Shown here in pieces: positions 1 through 9,119 of a DNA stretch of 64,000 nt. Below the pieces are notes generated by a model. That model was not told where the DNA came from. It ran no database searches and saw nothing but the letters and a program-made list of their open reading frames with translations. The stretch covers positions 310,001-374,000 of the forward strand of contig JAXLYR010000005.1 in NCBI GenBank assembly GCA_046351325.1, in the 5' to 3' direction. Position numbers and translations under genes: made by a program. Source of the stretch: Xiheicaenibacterium sp046351325. Its GTDB lineage: Bacteria; Myxococcota_A; Polyangia; Polyangiales; Polyangiaceae. Within the stretch, counting starts at the first letter, position 1; each line of letters begins with the position of its first letter.

Positions 1-2407
1 ACGCTCGGATCCCCTGCGAAAGACCTCGCCGATCGCGTCGTCATGCCTGCCGCCGAGCGCGCCGAGCTCGCGCGCCCGTCGAAGCGGCGCTGCGCGCGCG
101 GCCCTCACGCGCGATCTCGCCGAGCTCGATCGACGCCGCGCCGAGCTCGCGCGCGAACGCGAGCAGCTCCTCGCAGTCGGCCCCGTCTTCACCGAGGCCG
201 AGCTCTGCCTCCGCGCGGCCTGCAACGCGCCTGTCGCCCGCGGCGCATCCAAGGCCGACGCCATCGCGCGCCTCATCGCGGCCGTCGCCGCCGCCGATCG
301 CGCAGTCGATACGCTGCGCCTCGACGCCGAGCGCACCGCGCGTGGACCGCCCGCGAGCAGCAGCTCAAGCTGAAGCCCCTCCGCGCGCGCGCCGCCCTCG
401 AGGCAAAGCTCGATCTGGAGTCCTCGCGCGAGCCTTGCCGCGCCGATCGCCTGACGCATGCATCCCGAGAAGCAGGCGCGCCTATTTTTGTTTTGGGAGA
501 GGATGCACCCGACGCGCGAGCGCGCGCCGTTCGCGCGAGCGTGACGTGGCTCGAACAGCGAGACAGCTGGGCGCAGGCCGCGGCCCTCGCCGCCGCTGCG
601 ATCGCGCAGCATCGCGCCGCGCTCGAGAGCGCGCTCACCGCGGCCGCCGCGCTGCACGCAGCGTGGCGAGCCCCACGCGAGCGCGCCTGAGCTCGATCCA
701 CGCGATCCATTTCCAGCGCTCGCCGCGCTCGCCGATCGCGCACGCAGCACGCTCGCAGCGCACGGCGACGCCACCTCCGAGGCTCGACGTCGCGCGGAGC
801 GCGCCCAAGATCTCACCCTGCGCGCCGCGAAGGCACGCGCGCGCGCCACGGCCGCCCGCGAGTCCTCGAGCCAGCGCGACGCCGAGGCGCTCGAAGCGCT
901 GCGCGCCGCGGGCATCGGATGGCGCGCCAATACCGAAGACGTTGTTCAAGCTATCGCCGCCCAGCGAGAGCGTCGCGAGGCCCACGCGCGCGCGACCCAA
1001 ATCGACGCCGAGCTCGCGCGCGGCAACGAGCTCGAGGCCGGCCTGCGCGCGCACGTCGAGGAGCTCGCGCGCGCCTCGGCCGCATCCGCAGGCGAGCACG
1101 CTCGCCGAGGCCGACGTCGTGCTCGGTGAGCTGCGCCGCGCGAAGGTCGGCGACGATCGCGCCGCGACCATCACCCGCGAGCTCGAGGTCCTCGCCCAAC
1201 GCGACGCCGAAGCGAAGGCCCGCCGCGACCGCGCCGTCGCCTCGATCGACCGGGCGATCGCACGCGCCGGCGCTGAGCGCCGACACCGCGCGCGCCGAAG
1301 AGCGCAGCGACGCACGCCGCGCCGCCGAAGAGCTCTGCTCGAGCCTCTCCGCGCAGGTCGCCGCCGCGAGCGACGGCGCGAGCATCCCCGAGCTGCGCGC
1401 GAGCTCAGCGAGCTCACGAGCGCAGCCTCCGGACCGCCGAGCTGGAGCTCGACAGACAATATCGTCGAGCGACGCGAGGGTGGAAGGGCCGCCGTCTCCG
1501 GCGGACCGCCGAGCTGGAGCTCGACAGACAATCCCGTCGAGCGACGCGAGGGTGGAAGGGCCGCCGTCTCCGGCGGACCGCCGGCTTCGGAGCTCGACAG
1601 GACAATCCCGTCGAGCGACGCGAGGGTGGAAGGGCTGCCGTCTCCAGCGGCGGACCGCCGAGGAGCTCGACAGACAATCCCGTCGAGCGACGCGAGGGTG
1701 GAAGGGCCGCCGTCTCCGGCGGACCGCCGAGCTGGAGCTCGACAGACAATATAGATTCGGAGCTCGAGCGCCTCGACGCCGCGCGCGAGGAGGCCGAGCG
1801 CGCCCGCGATCGCGCCATCAAGGATCGCGCAGGCATCGAGCGCGCCCTCGAGCAGGACCTGCTCCGCTCCGAGGCCGCCGATCACGCGGTCCGCGCGCAG
1901 CTTCATCTTCAGCGCACCAAGACGCTCGCGCGCCGGTGGGCCGCGCTGCGCATCGCCTCGGCCCTCCTCGAGCGCGAGATCGAGAACTACCGCCGGCTCT
2001 ACCAAACACCGCTCCTCAAGCGGGCCGAGCGCGGCTTCGTGCTGCTCACCGGCCAGAGCTTCGACGGCCTGCGCGTCATCCTCGGCGACGACGACGAGCC
2101 CGAGCTCGTGTGTCTGCGCCGCGGCGCCGAGGTCCCGATCGACGGCCTCAGCGACGGCACCAAAGATCAGCTCTTCCTCGCGCTGCGGCTGGCCACCATC
2201 GCCGAGGTCTCCATCGGCCTCGAGTCACTCCCCCTCATCCTCGACGACGTCGTCGCGAACTTCGACGAAGAGCGCACGCGGCTCGCCCTCCAGCTGCTCG
2301 CCGAGGTCGGCTCGAGCATGCAGGTGCTCCTCTTCACGCACCAAGAGCGCGTCGTCGACCTCGCCCGCGAGATCGGCCTCGCGCCCGGTGCGATCATCAC
2401 GCTGTAA
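1..2407 (+). pseudogene. Decayed YhaN/SMC-like AAA ATPase, multiply frameshifted, 5' end outside window
   Basis: The last ~220 codons (reading from about 1754 to the stop at 2405-2407) encode a convincing C-terminal ABC/SMC-type ATPase half: a signature-like LSDGTKDQLFLALRLA, a Walker B LPLILDDV followed by a D-loop region, and LLFTHQ. Upstream, Ala/Arg/Glu/Leu-rich coiled-coil sequence is recognisable all the way to base 1 but jumps between all three plus-strand frames (for example near 90, 350, 690, 1090 and 1270). No single frame is intact, and 1431-1752 is filled by a tandem repeat. Coil plus C-terminal ATPase half is the layout of YhaN/RecN/SMC-like repair ATPases. This reads as a dead gene; clustered sequencing errors in GC-rich repeats are the alternative. 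The part from 1754 could still be translated as a short C-terminal fragment (for example from a codon near 2039). Confidence 0.72.
1431..1752. repeat. 72-bp tandem direct repeat, four full copies plus a partial copy
   Basis: Copies begin with GGACCGCCG at 1431, 1503, 1575, 1652 and 1721, so unit lengths are 72, 72, 77 and 69 bp, followed by a 32-bp partial copy. Copies one, two and four are nearly identical; the third carries small indels. Each unit contains a perfect hairpin CCGCCG-TCTC-CGGCGG (first at 1489-1504) and the near-palindrome GAGCTGGAGCTC. The partial copy runs into coiled-coil coding sequence, so the array appears to be an internal duplication of host gene sequence rather than an inserted element. 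Confidence 0.9.
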
Positions 2408-2458
2408 GCGGACACAAGCGCTTACCGACCATTGCGCGAGCTCCAGAAAGGCAGCTTT

Positions 2459-2938
2459 ATGTCTCCTGTCGTCCTTCAGACCATTCGGACGCAATGGACC
2501 AAGAAGTCCCGCGGCGAACCTGGGGCCGCGCGCCGCAATGCTGTCCCCGACGTCTTACTCCTCCCGAGCTTCGAGCCTCGGCCGGGACCCGCAGAGGCTC
2601 TTTGGCATGATGTCCAATCCAAGGAGCCTGACTTCAGTCCAAGCGAAGCGCTGCAGTGGACCACGCTCTCCTCGGTGAGAGTGCCAGGCCTCGACCTTCG
2701 CCGAGAGGATGACAACCGCGTAAGGGTAGACCTCTGGGGCAAGCGCCTGCTGGTAGTCGACCCAGCGGAGGTTCTGGCGGTCAGGTTCAATTGGGTGGAC
2801 GACGTAATGGACGACGGGTGGCGGATCAGCGTTTACCACAAAGTCAGCCTGCACCTGGCTCATGGCTTCGCGCCGACGCGGCGACTGTTCCTGTCGCCCG
2901 CCAACCATACAGTGGACCGCATGCGAGATTTGCCGTAG
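2459..2938 (+). CDS. Hypothetical protein upstream of vgrG1
   Basis: This is a 159-residue reading frame. I chose the ATG at 2459 because AAAGG lies seven bases upstream; a TTG at 2432 would add nine residues. It has no signal peptide or membrane segment. The middle is rich in charged residues and Trp (VRVDLWGKRLLVVDP, FNWVDDVMDDGW), which looks like folded protein rather than a shadow frame. I do not recognise the family. It lies about 90 bp ahead of vgrG1 on the same strand, so an accessory role in T6SS cargo loading is possible but unproven. Long reverse-strand frames overlap it, and the call is only moderately secure. Confidence 0.45.
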   Translation: MSPVVLQTIRTQWTKKSRGEPGAARRNAVPDVLLLPSFEPRPGPAEALWHDVQSKEPDFSPSEALQWTTLSSVRVPGLDLRREDDNRVRVDLWGKRLLVVDPAEVLAVRFNWVDDVMDDGWRISVYHKVSLHLAHGFAPTRRLFLSPANHTVDRMRDLP

Positions 2939-3027
2939 CGCACCACTTCCGCGCAACGATGAGTGGCGAATAGTGCGCCGCGCGAGCGCGCTGGCTCGCG
3001 TCGACACCACCGTGTACACCTCTTGCC

Positions 3028-5631
3028 ATGCTCGCGACGGACGGACCGTTCCACCTCGACCTCCCCCGCTTGACCATCCCCATCGACCCGGTCCGACTGC
3101 GCGGGGTCGAGAGCCTGGGCCGACCTGCACGATGGCACGTCGAGGTGATAATCGCCCACGATCAGTCGGTCTCCGAATGGATTGGTGAGCCCGCGACGCT
3201 CAATCTAGCAGATTGGGAGGGGCGCCCCGCGCGCGCTGTCGCGCTGGAGATCATCGGCGTCGCCGAGCGTGGAGCAAAGCCGGGCGAGTGGGGGCGTCGC
3301 GTGCGCCTCGCGCTCGAGCCCAAGCTCGGGCGACTGCGTCACCGGACGCGCTCGCGCATCTACCAGGACTCGCATGTAACCGACATCGCGCAGTCCGTGC
3401 TCGGAGAACACGGGGTCTCGGCGACTCAGCAGCTGACGCGCACCAAGCGCCCGCGGAGTTATGTCGTCCAGTACAAAGAGACGGATCTGGAGTTCGTGCA
3501 GCGGATCCTCGCCGAAGAGGGATATGCGTTTTGGCTCCAAGACCGCCTCGGGCACGACCCTGTCGTCGTGATCGCGGACAGTCCACGAGGCTATACGGGG
3601 CAGGTCCACGAACGGCTCGTCCAGTTGCCCCTGCGGCCCGACCGCGGCACGAGCGCCGGCGACGAGGCGCTGCTCCACCTGTCTCGCGAGCTCCGCGCAC
3701 ACCCGAAGAGCGCGGAGGTTCGGCACTATGATTTCGAGCGACCGCTGCACGATCTGACCGCGACGGCCGGCCCCCCCGACCCGAAGTCACAGGTCTACGA
3801 ACATGAGCCTGCCTATCGGGATATCGACGACACAGGGGATGAGGCTCGTCTCGTCGCGGCGCGCGCCGCCCGACAAAAGGCTCGGTACTCGGGTCGTGCG
3901 ACGGCCCGACGGCTCGCGCCGGGGCACATCTTCCATTGTGCCGACCTCGCACCGAGCGAGTTTGTGACGATCGCCGTGCGCCACCGCGCTCACAATCCTC
4001 GATTCGCCGCGGAGTCGCAGCCCGTCTACGAGTGTACGTTCCTGGCGCTGCCCGCGGAGCTCTTCGCCACTCCGAAGCGCATATCCAAGCCCCCCATCCA
4101 AAGCCTGGAGACCGCTACCGTCGTCGGTCCACCCGGGCACGTGGTTCACACGGATGTGTATGGTCGAGTGAAGGTCCATTTCCATTGGGACCGTGAGGGC
4201 AGCCGCCGCGAGCAAGACTCCTGTTGGCTGCGCGTCGCGCAGACCTGGGCCGGCGCCAGCTATGGCAGTCAGTTCGTCCCCCGCATCGGGATGGAAGTGT
4301 TGGTGGCCTTCCTCAACGGCGATCCCGACCGGCCCGTCGTGACAGGTGCGCTTTATAACCGCATAAGGATGCCTCCCTTCCCGCTCCCGGAGAGTCAGCT
4401 CAAGAGCGGACTCCGAACGGACACTGGGCACGGACACCACGAGCTCTCGTTCGACGACACGCCAGAGCACGAGCGCGTGCACCTTCGGTCGGAGCGCGAT
4501 TTCGATCGTGCGGTGCTGCGTGACGAGCTCGTTCGAGTCGGGCGAGACCTGTCCACGCACGTCGGGCAGCAGCACTCGCTCGTCGTCGGCGCCGGCAGTG
4601 AGTCTCGCGTCGGCGGGAACCTCACGGCGCACGTCGACGGCTCCGAGCTCCGCGAGATCGGCGCAAACTCCCAATCTAGAATTGCTGGCGACTCCACCAC
4701 TGAGGTCGCGGGCCGCGCGCGCCTCTCCTGCGGCGGGAGCGCGTCCGCTCATATCGATGGTGCGTTCGAACAATCGGTCGCGGGCAAGACCGCGCTCACG
4801 TTCGACGGTCACGTCGGCGTGCTCGTCGGGCGCGACCAGCCGTCTGACGCGGACGTAACTATAAGCGGCGGACTGCACGTCAGCGCGGGCCGAACCCTGT
4901 CTTTCGAGGCCGCTGACGCCATCGAATTGAGAGTCGGCGAGACACGTCTTCGCCTCACTGGGCAGCTCATCGAGTTGCTCGCACAGGAGCTTCGCGCGCG
5001 CGGCTCCGATCAGGCCTTCCTGGCTGGCGCAGGGCAAGCCCTCGAGCTCGGGCGTGGAGCCGAGATGCGCGCCGATTCCATTCGACTGCTCAGTCCGTCC
5101 GCGTCGCTCGAACTCGACGGCGGCGCGCGCGTGCTGGGCTCGCAGATCGAGCTCGCCAAGCCGGGGAGCTTGTCTCGCGGGGCGACTTCGGGGTCTCGCA
5201 CGAAAACGCGGGAGGTCCGCGTGCGCCTGCTCGACGACGAGCACGAACCCTTCAGGGGTGCTCACTACCAGCTCATCGCGGCCGGTATGCGCCTCGAGGG
5301 TGACACGAACGCCAATGGCGAGATCGTCGCTCGACTCCCCGAAGGTGAGCTCGTCGCCGCCATTCGATTGTGGCCCCGAGATTATCCGACTGGCCCCGAG
5401 CGACGCTTCGACCTCCAGATCCTGGAGGCAAGCCCCCCACCCGCGTCGACGGAGGCCGGTGCGATTCATCGGTTGCGAGCTTTGGGCTTCGACGTCGGCG
5501 AACAGGGCGAGCGCCTCGAGAGCGCCCTGCAGGCGTTCCAAAGCATGTACGCGGACAGTCATAACCTGCAACCCGACGGCAGGCTCGGTGATGCGACGCA
5601 CTCTGCCCTCCAGGAGGTCTTCGGCTCATGA
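3028..5631 (+). CDS. vgrG: Type VI secretion spike protein VgrG with C-terminal TTR-like and peptidoglycan-binding domains (VgrG1)
   Basis: VgrG trimers cap the T6SS tube and carry effectors. The 867-residue product has the gp27-like N-terminal region (about 10-360, including SYVVQYKETDLEFVQRILAEEG, a VgrG hallmark), the gp5 OB fold (about 365-440, with YGRVKVHFHWD, WLRVAQTWAG and PRIGMEVLVAF), and the repetitive needle beta-helix with many VGxx/HVG repeats (about 470-600). Unusually it continues with a transthyretin/carboxypeptidase-regulatory-like beta domain (about 728-800) and a peptidoglycan-binding-1-like helical domain (about 807-867, RLRALGFDVGE...LQAFQ). The next gene starts inside its stop (ATGA), which points to translational coupling with the cargo. 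No core T6SS gene is nearby. Confidence 0.95.
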   Translation: MLATDGPFHLDLPRLTIPIDPVRLRGVESLGRPARWHVEVIIAHDQSVSEWIGEPATLNLADWEGRPARAVALEIIGVAERGAKPGEWGRRVRLALEPKLGRLRHRTRSRIYQDSHVTDIAQSVLGEHGVSATQQLTRTKRPRSYVVQYKETDLEFVQRILAEEGYAFWLQDRLGHDPVVVIADSPRGYTGQVHERLVQLPLRPDRGTSAGDEALLHLSRELRAHPKSAEVRHYDFERPLHDLTATAGPPDPKSQVYEHEPAYRDIDDTGDEARLVAARAARQKARYSGRATARRLAPGHIFHCADLAPSEFVTIAVRHRAHNPRFAAESQPVYECTFLALPAELFATPKRISKPPIQSLETATVVGPPGHVVHTDVYGRVKVHFHWDREGSRREQDSCWLRVAQTWAGASYGSQFVPRIGMEVLVAFLNGDPDRPVVTGALYNRIRMPPFPLPESQLKSGLRTDTGHGHHELSFDDTPEHERVHLRSERDFDRAVLRDELVRVGRDLSTHVGQQHSLVVGAGSESRVGGNLTAHVDGSELREIGANSQSRIAGDSTTEVAGRARLSCGGSASAHIDGAFEQSVAGKTALTFDGHVGVLVGRDQPSDADVTISGGLHVSAGRTLSFEAADAIELRVGETRLRLTGQLIELLAQELRARGSDQAFLAGAGQALELGRGAEMRADSIRLLSPSASLELDGGARVLGSQIELAKPGSLSRGATSGSRTKTREVRVRLLDDEHEPFRGAHYQLIAAGMRLEGDTNANGEIVARLPEGELVAAIRLWPRDYPTGPERRFDLQILEASPPPASTEAGAIHRLRALGFDVGEQGERLESALQAFQSMYADSHNLQPDGRLGDATHSALQEVFGS

Positions 5632-7118
5632 ACGGGACAGACATGTGTGAAGCCTCGGACGCCAATGCTTGCGTGCCCAGCCCTGCGCCGGCCCAGCCGC
5701 GACCCGTGCCGGCGCAGTCGACTGTCGCGATGAGCCGCATGCCGTGGGAAGAGTTCATGAACCGACCGGCGCGGGCGCTCTCCCGACTCGAGGCAACAGC
5801 CATCCTGAACGACCTCGCGCGCCGCGGCTGGTTGCACCTCGAATACGGTAACGTCAATAACTTCCCCGCGACGGACTGGGGTGTTCGCGTGCACTCGTTC
5901 ACGGTGGGTGGGCGCCCCTTCCACGTTACGGGTACGAACAATTTCTGGGACCTTCGCGTCGGCGTCCTCCTCTATCGGCTCGCGCATGCGCTCTCCCGCG
6001 AGGTCGGCGCCATTGGTCTTCGAGTGGAGGGCTTTCGTCCACCTGCCAGGATCGCGTATGGCGTCCACGATCAAGGCAGGGCGCTCGACATCTTCGGCGC
6101 AGCGTTCGCACCCAACACCATCCCGCGGGACCCCAGCGAGCGACTGTCACACGGCGCGAGTGAGACGCACGACGTCGCCGCGCGCGTAGCCACTCCGGGC
6201 GAATGGTTGGAGGTCAAACCGACGTGGTCTTGCCTGGCGCTCCGCCCCGAGCGAGAGGGCACGCGCAACATGCAAGCCCCGGTATTGGGCTATCGAGCCA
6301 TCGAGGCGCACATCACGGCGCACGCCAGCGAATACGGCTCGGCCCACCATCAGCCGCGGCTGGCCCGTATTGGATACCCCGCGACGACTACCATCGACGA
6401 CCTGGATTACCAGTCTATCGTCGGACGCGCTTACGATGCCAGTCAGGCCGCGCTTCGTGGATTTGTCCGGGGCCGCATCGAGCTCGCGAGCCGCATGCTG
6501 AACACCATCTTGCGCGTCGTCTACGAGAACGCGAGCCTCAACACTCACAGCCGCGGGCACCAGCGCGGCGCGACTGTCGGCAGCGGCCTCACCGAGGAGC
6601 CGAACGCCGATGCGGCCGACCTCCTCACGTGGGACGAGGTCGTTCACCCCGACTATCGCGGCGCAGGGCGCGTACAGCACTACGATCATATCCACGCGCC
6701 CATCGGTCCAGGAGCTTGGATTCGCGACTACGACGACGGCTGGACCAGCGGGCAGGCCGCGCGGCGCGGAACTGTCGACCCCCGAGATCGTGCGGCGATG
6801 GCTCAGCGCCTACGGACCATATTGCTCACTACGTGTCAACACCGATACCCGCAGTTCGGCAGCTCGGCTGCTTACGACCCTGTACGTCGAATCATCGAAG
6901 ACGAGGTCGCCGCCGAGACCGCTGATACAACCGTCCCGACCGCGTCGCAGATGCCGCTCCACTTGCGGGTCTTGCGAACCTGGGTGCCCCCGAACCGCGC
7001 GCTGCCCCCGCGACGCGACGTGACTTCGGAGGCAGACATGATCACTCTCGCCGGCGAGATCCGCGCGTCACTGGAGACCTATCGTCAGCAGGTCATTGCG
7101 ACCCATCGACAGCCCTAG
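5628..7118 (+). CDS. Putative T6SS cargo: M15/LAS-type zinc D,D- or L,D-peptidase
   Basis: This 496-residue protein starts within the vgrG1 stop codon (ATGA overlap), the typical place for a VgrG cargo effector. Two separated motifs fit the LAS/M15 zinc peptidase fold: G-V-H147-D-Q-G-R-A-L-D154-I (the HxxxxxxD zinc motif) and H351-Y-D-H354-I-H356 (the C-terminal His motif). Enzymes of this fold cut peptide stems of peptidoglycan. About 195 residues separate the motifs, more than in small LAS enzymes, so a large insert is present. There is no signal peptide, as expected for T6SS delivery. The N-terminal ~35 residues are Pro/Ala/Gln-rich and could contact the spike. Function is inferred from motifs and context. 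Confidence 0.68.
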   Translation: MNGTDMCEASDANACVPSPAPAQPRPVPAQSTVAMSRMPWEEFMNRPARALSRLEATAILNDLARRGWLHLEYGNVNNFPATDWGVRVHSFTVGGRPFHVTGTNNFWDLRVGVLLYRLAHALSREVGAIGLRVEGFRPPARIAYGVHDQGRALDIFGAAFAPNTIPRDPSERLSHGASETHDVAARVATPGEWLEVKPTWSCLALRPEREGTRNMQAPVLGYRAIEAHITAHASEYGSAHHQPRLARIGYPATTTIDDLDYQSIVGRAYDASQAALRGFVRGRIELASRMLNTILRVVYENASLNTHSRGHQRGATVGSGLTEEPNADAADLLTWDEVVHPDYRGAGRVQHYDHIHAPIGPGAWIRDYDDGWTSGQAARRGTVDPRDRAAMAQRLRTILLTTCQHRYPQFGSSAAYDPVRRIIEDEVAAETADTTVPTASQMPLHLRVLRTWVPPNRALPPRRDVTSEADMITLAGEIRASLETYRQQVIATHRQP

Positions 7119-7800
7119 GGCAATACGGCCTGGGGGCTGGCGCGAGCCTGTGCTCCAGGTTCGACTTCATATGAGCGGCAGCTTCAGTGTTGAGCCCGTG
7201 CACGACGAGGAACACCGCGCCGGACTCGTGCGCCACATAGATGCTCCTGGTCCCGTGTTGCCAGCCGCCTACGCGGACTGGGCCTAAACTGCTTCTACGA
7301 AAGGTCGCGCGCGTCCGGCGTAAACCCCTAGAACGCGCGACGCGCACGAACACGCGATCGCCGTCTCGATCGGCGCCAGCGATGAAGTCGATGCCGGGCG
7401 GGGCCAACCAATCGAGGGCAAATCGGCCCCATACGCACAATACGAAGACGCCGACGGGCACCGCGACGAGACAGGCAATCCCGAGCGCCACGAAGAGCCC
7501 CCAATCGCCGCCGGTCATGCGGATCAGGTCGATGAACATGACGGGAAACGCGAGAAATACAGCGCCGATCGGCAGCGCCACCAAGCTCACCACCAAGAGA
7601 CATGAGGCAGGAGTCCGCATGAGCACTGGCCCGTCTGGGCGGACAGCTTCCGGGGGGAGCGCGTCGACAGCGACCCAGTGAGCAGCCTCGTCGCGAGACC
7701 ACGACAGCCCACAGCGCCGGCAGTCCCAGCGATCGGGCCAGCGATGTGGGGTCTGACGATACCCCTCTACCGGTGTGCCATCGCAGTGCGGGCAGCTCAC
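7093..7800 (-). CDS. Zinc-ribbon, two-TM membrane protein
   Basis: The 235-residue product begins with a zinc-ribbon-like pair (CPHC about residues 3-6, CRRC about 28-31), followed by two strongly hydrophobic helices (CLLVVSLVALPIGAVFLAF and LFVALGIACLVAVPVGVFVL) and a soluble C-terminal domain of about 100 residues. It is convergent with the peptidase-like cargo gene, and the two reading frames overlap by 26 bp at their 3' ends. I do not recognise a named family. A role as membrane-bound immunity protein is possible from position only, but immunity genes are normally co-directional with their effector, so this is weak. A divergent gap separates it from the next gene. Confidence 0.62.
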   Translation of the reverse strand: MSCPHCDGTPVEGYRQTPHRWPDRWDCRRCGLSWSRDEAAHWVAVDALPPEAVRPDGPVLMRTPASCLLVVSLVALPIGAVFLAFPVMFIDLIRMTGGDWGLFVALGIACLVAVPVGVFVLCVWGRFALDWLAPPGIDFIAGADRDGDRVFVRVARSRGLRRTRATFRRSSLGPVRVGGWQHGTRSIYVAHESGAVFLVVHGLNTEAAAHMKSNLEHRLAPAPRPYCPRAVDGSQ

Positions 7801-7892
7801 CCGGTAGCCAACCCCTAACGCCTACGACTATTCCAGCCGCATCAGTGCATGATCGGAACGAGTAGGACTGGCAAAGAGCCATCGGCATCGAC

Positions 7893-9115
7893 ATGGATTA
7901 TCCTGCTGCAATGCCAAAGGGGTCAGGACCTCAATGGGGCGCCGAGTACATCCGGCCGACGCTCATTCGCGCATTCGGCGCAATCGAGATGACGGCTTGC
8001 AGCACGCGCGACGGCGAGCCTCGCGTCCTCGTGTCGGCGCGCCCGGGCACGCCCAGACCCGCTTGCGCAGCCTTGCTCCGTGAGATTGCGCGCGTCCATG
8101 CGTTGCTGAATGAGCCACTCGTACCGCGCGTCGCGGAGACGGACGGCGACGAGCCTTCGTTCGTGGCGTTGGCGTGCGACGGCGTTGCCGATCTCGATAC
8201 GCTCTCGATTGAGGCGCTCGAACGCGGGATGGATGTCCCGCATGATGGCGCGATCGGGTTCGCCGTATCGGTCTTGGAGTTGCTCGAGCGCGTGCACCGT
8301 ACCATTGACCCGAAGACGGGCAGACCAGTCTGCCTGGGCTCGTTTTCGCTCGGTAACTTTCTCGCGTGTGACGACGGTCGGTTCTGGGTCCTCGGCTGGG
8401 GCCACCCGTGGACCAGCGCGGAGCGTACTGCATTGCTCGGCGACACACCGGCGACCTTTCAAGCGCCCGAGGTCGCGTTTGGTGTGCCCCGGCCCCTGGC
8501 TCGGATCTCGCCGGCGCCGCTCTCTTCTTCCATTCTCTGCATCGCTTGGGGAAGCTGCCCGACGCGGTCACTGCTTCCTTTCTGGGCGATCCAACCGCGA
8601 ATCGGGCGCTCTTCGCAGGCGTCGTCAAACTCATGCAGAACGCGCACGCATTGAGACACGAGGATCGCTCCATTGCGCGTTTCCTAGATGACTTCGCGCC
8701 CACCGCCGCCCTGATCGGGGTCCGCCCAGACCTCGAGGCTTTTGCCTCGTACTTGCGAGCGGTACTGTCCAAGTGGCAGTCGAGATCGCTCTCGAGCGCT
8801 GGCCTGGTCATCTGCGTCGACGGTCGATGGTGTCGGACCCCAGACGGGAACACACTGTCTTTGGAACATCGCAGCGCGATGTGGCGGGTCATGTTGACAC
8901 TGGCCGTCGCGCGCCGCGACGCACCCGGAACCTCACTGTCGTGGGAGCCAATCCTCCGAGGGGGTTGGCCGGGGGAGACCCCAAGCATCGACGCCGCAAA
9001 GAACCGTGTATACGTCGCGATCGCGCAGCTTCGATCGATGGGCCTCCGCGACGTCCTCCTCAAACACGGCGCAGGCTATCTGCTCGATCCTGAAATACCG
9101 CTCGTTTGGGTTTGA
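7893..9115 (+). pseudogene. Pseudokinase - winged-helix regulator, split by a frameshift near 8481-8500
   Basis: From the ATG at 7893 (7911 is an alternative) the frame encodes a degenerate Ser/Thr-kinase fold: the HRD loop reads HRTIDPKTGR, the NxxL position is LGNFLAC, DFG is replaced by GWG, and a QAPE activation-segment end is present. After QAPEVAFG the sense continues in another frame (APGSDLAGAALFFHSL) and runs to the stop at 9113-9115. The C-terminal part (about 8800-9110) is an OmpR/PhoB-like winged helix (NRVYVAIAQLRSMGLRDVL...GYLLDP). A one-base loss in the GTGCCCC/GGCCCC stretch would explain the break, so either a real mutation or a sequencing error is possible. Intact, it would be about 407 residues and probably a DNA-binding regulator controlled by a dead kinase domain. 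Confidence 0.75.
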
Positions 9116-9119
9116 CCGC

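Noticed and set aside
1431..1752. CRISPR array
   Set aside because: The unit is one 72-bp block repeated directly with no variable spacers.
2965..2978. Sigma-54 promoter ahead of vgrG1 (GG-N10-GC)
   Set aside because: Only the minimal GG-N10-GC spacing fits, which is common by chance at this GC content.
3787..5601. 604-codon minus-strand frame opposite vgrG1
   Set aside because: It is the complement of a clearly coding VgrG gene; the amino acids show no domain and reflect GC-biased codons.
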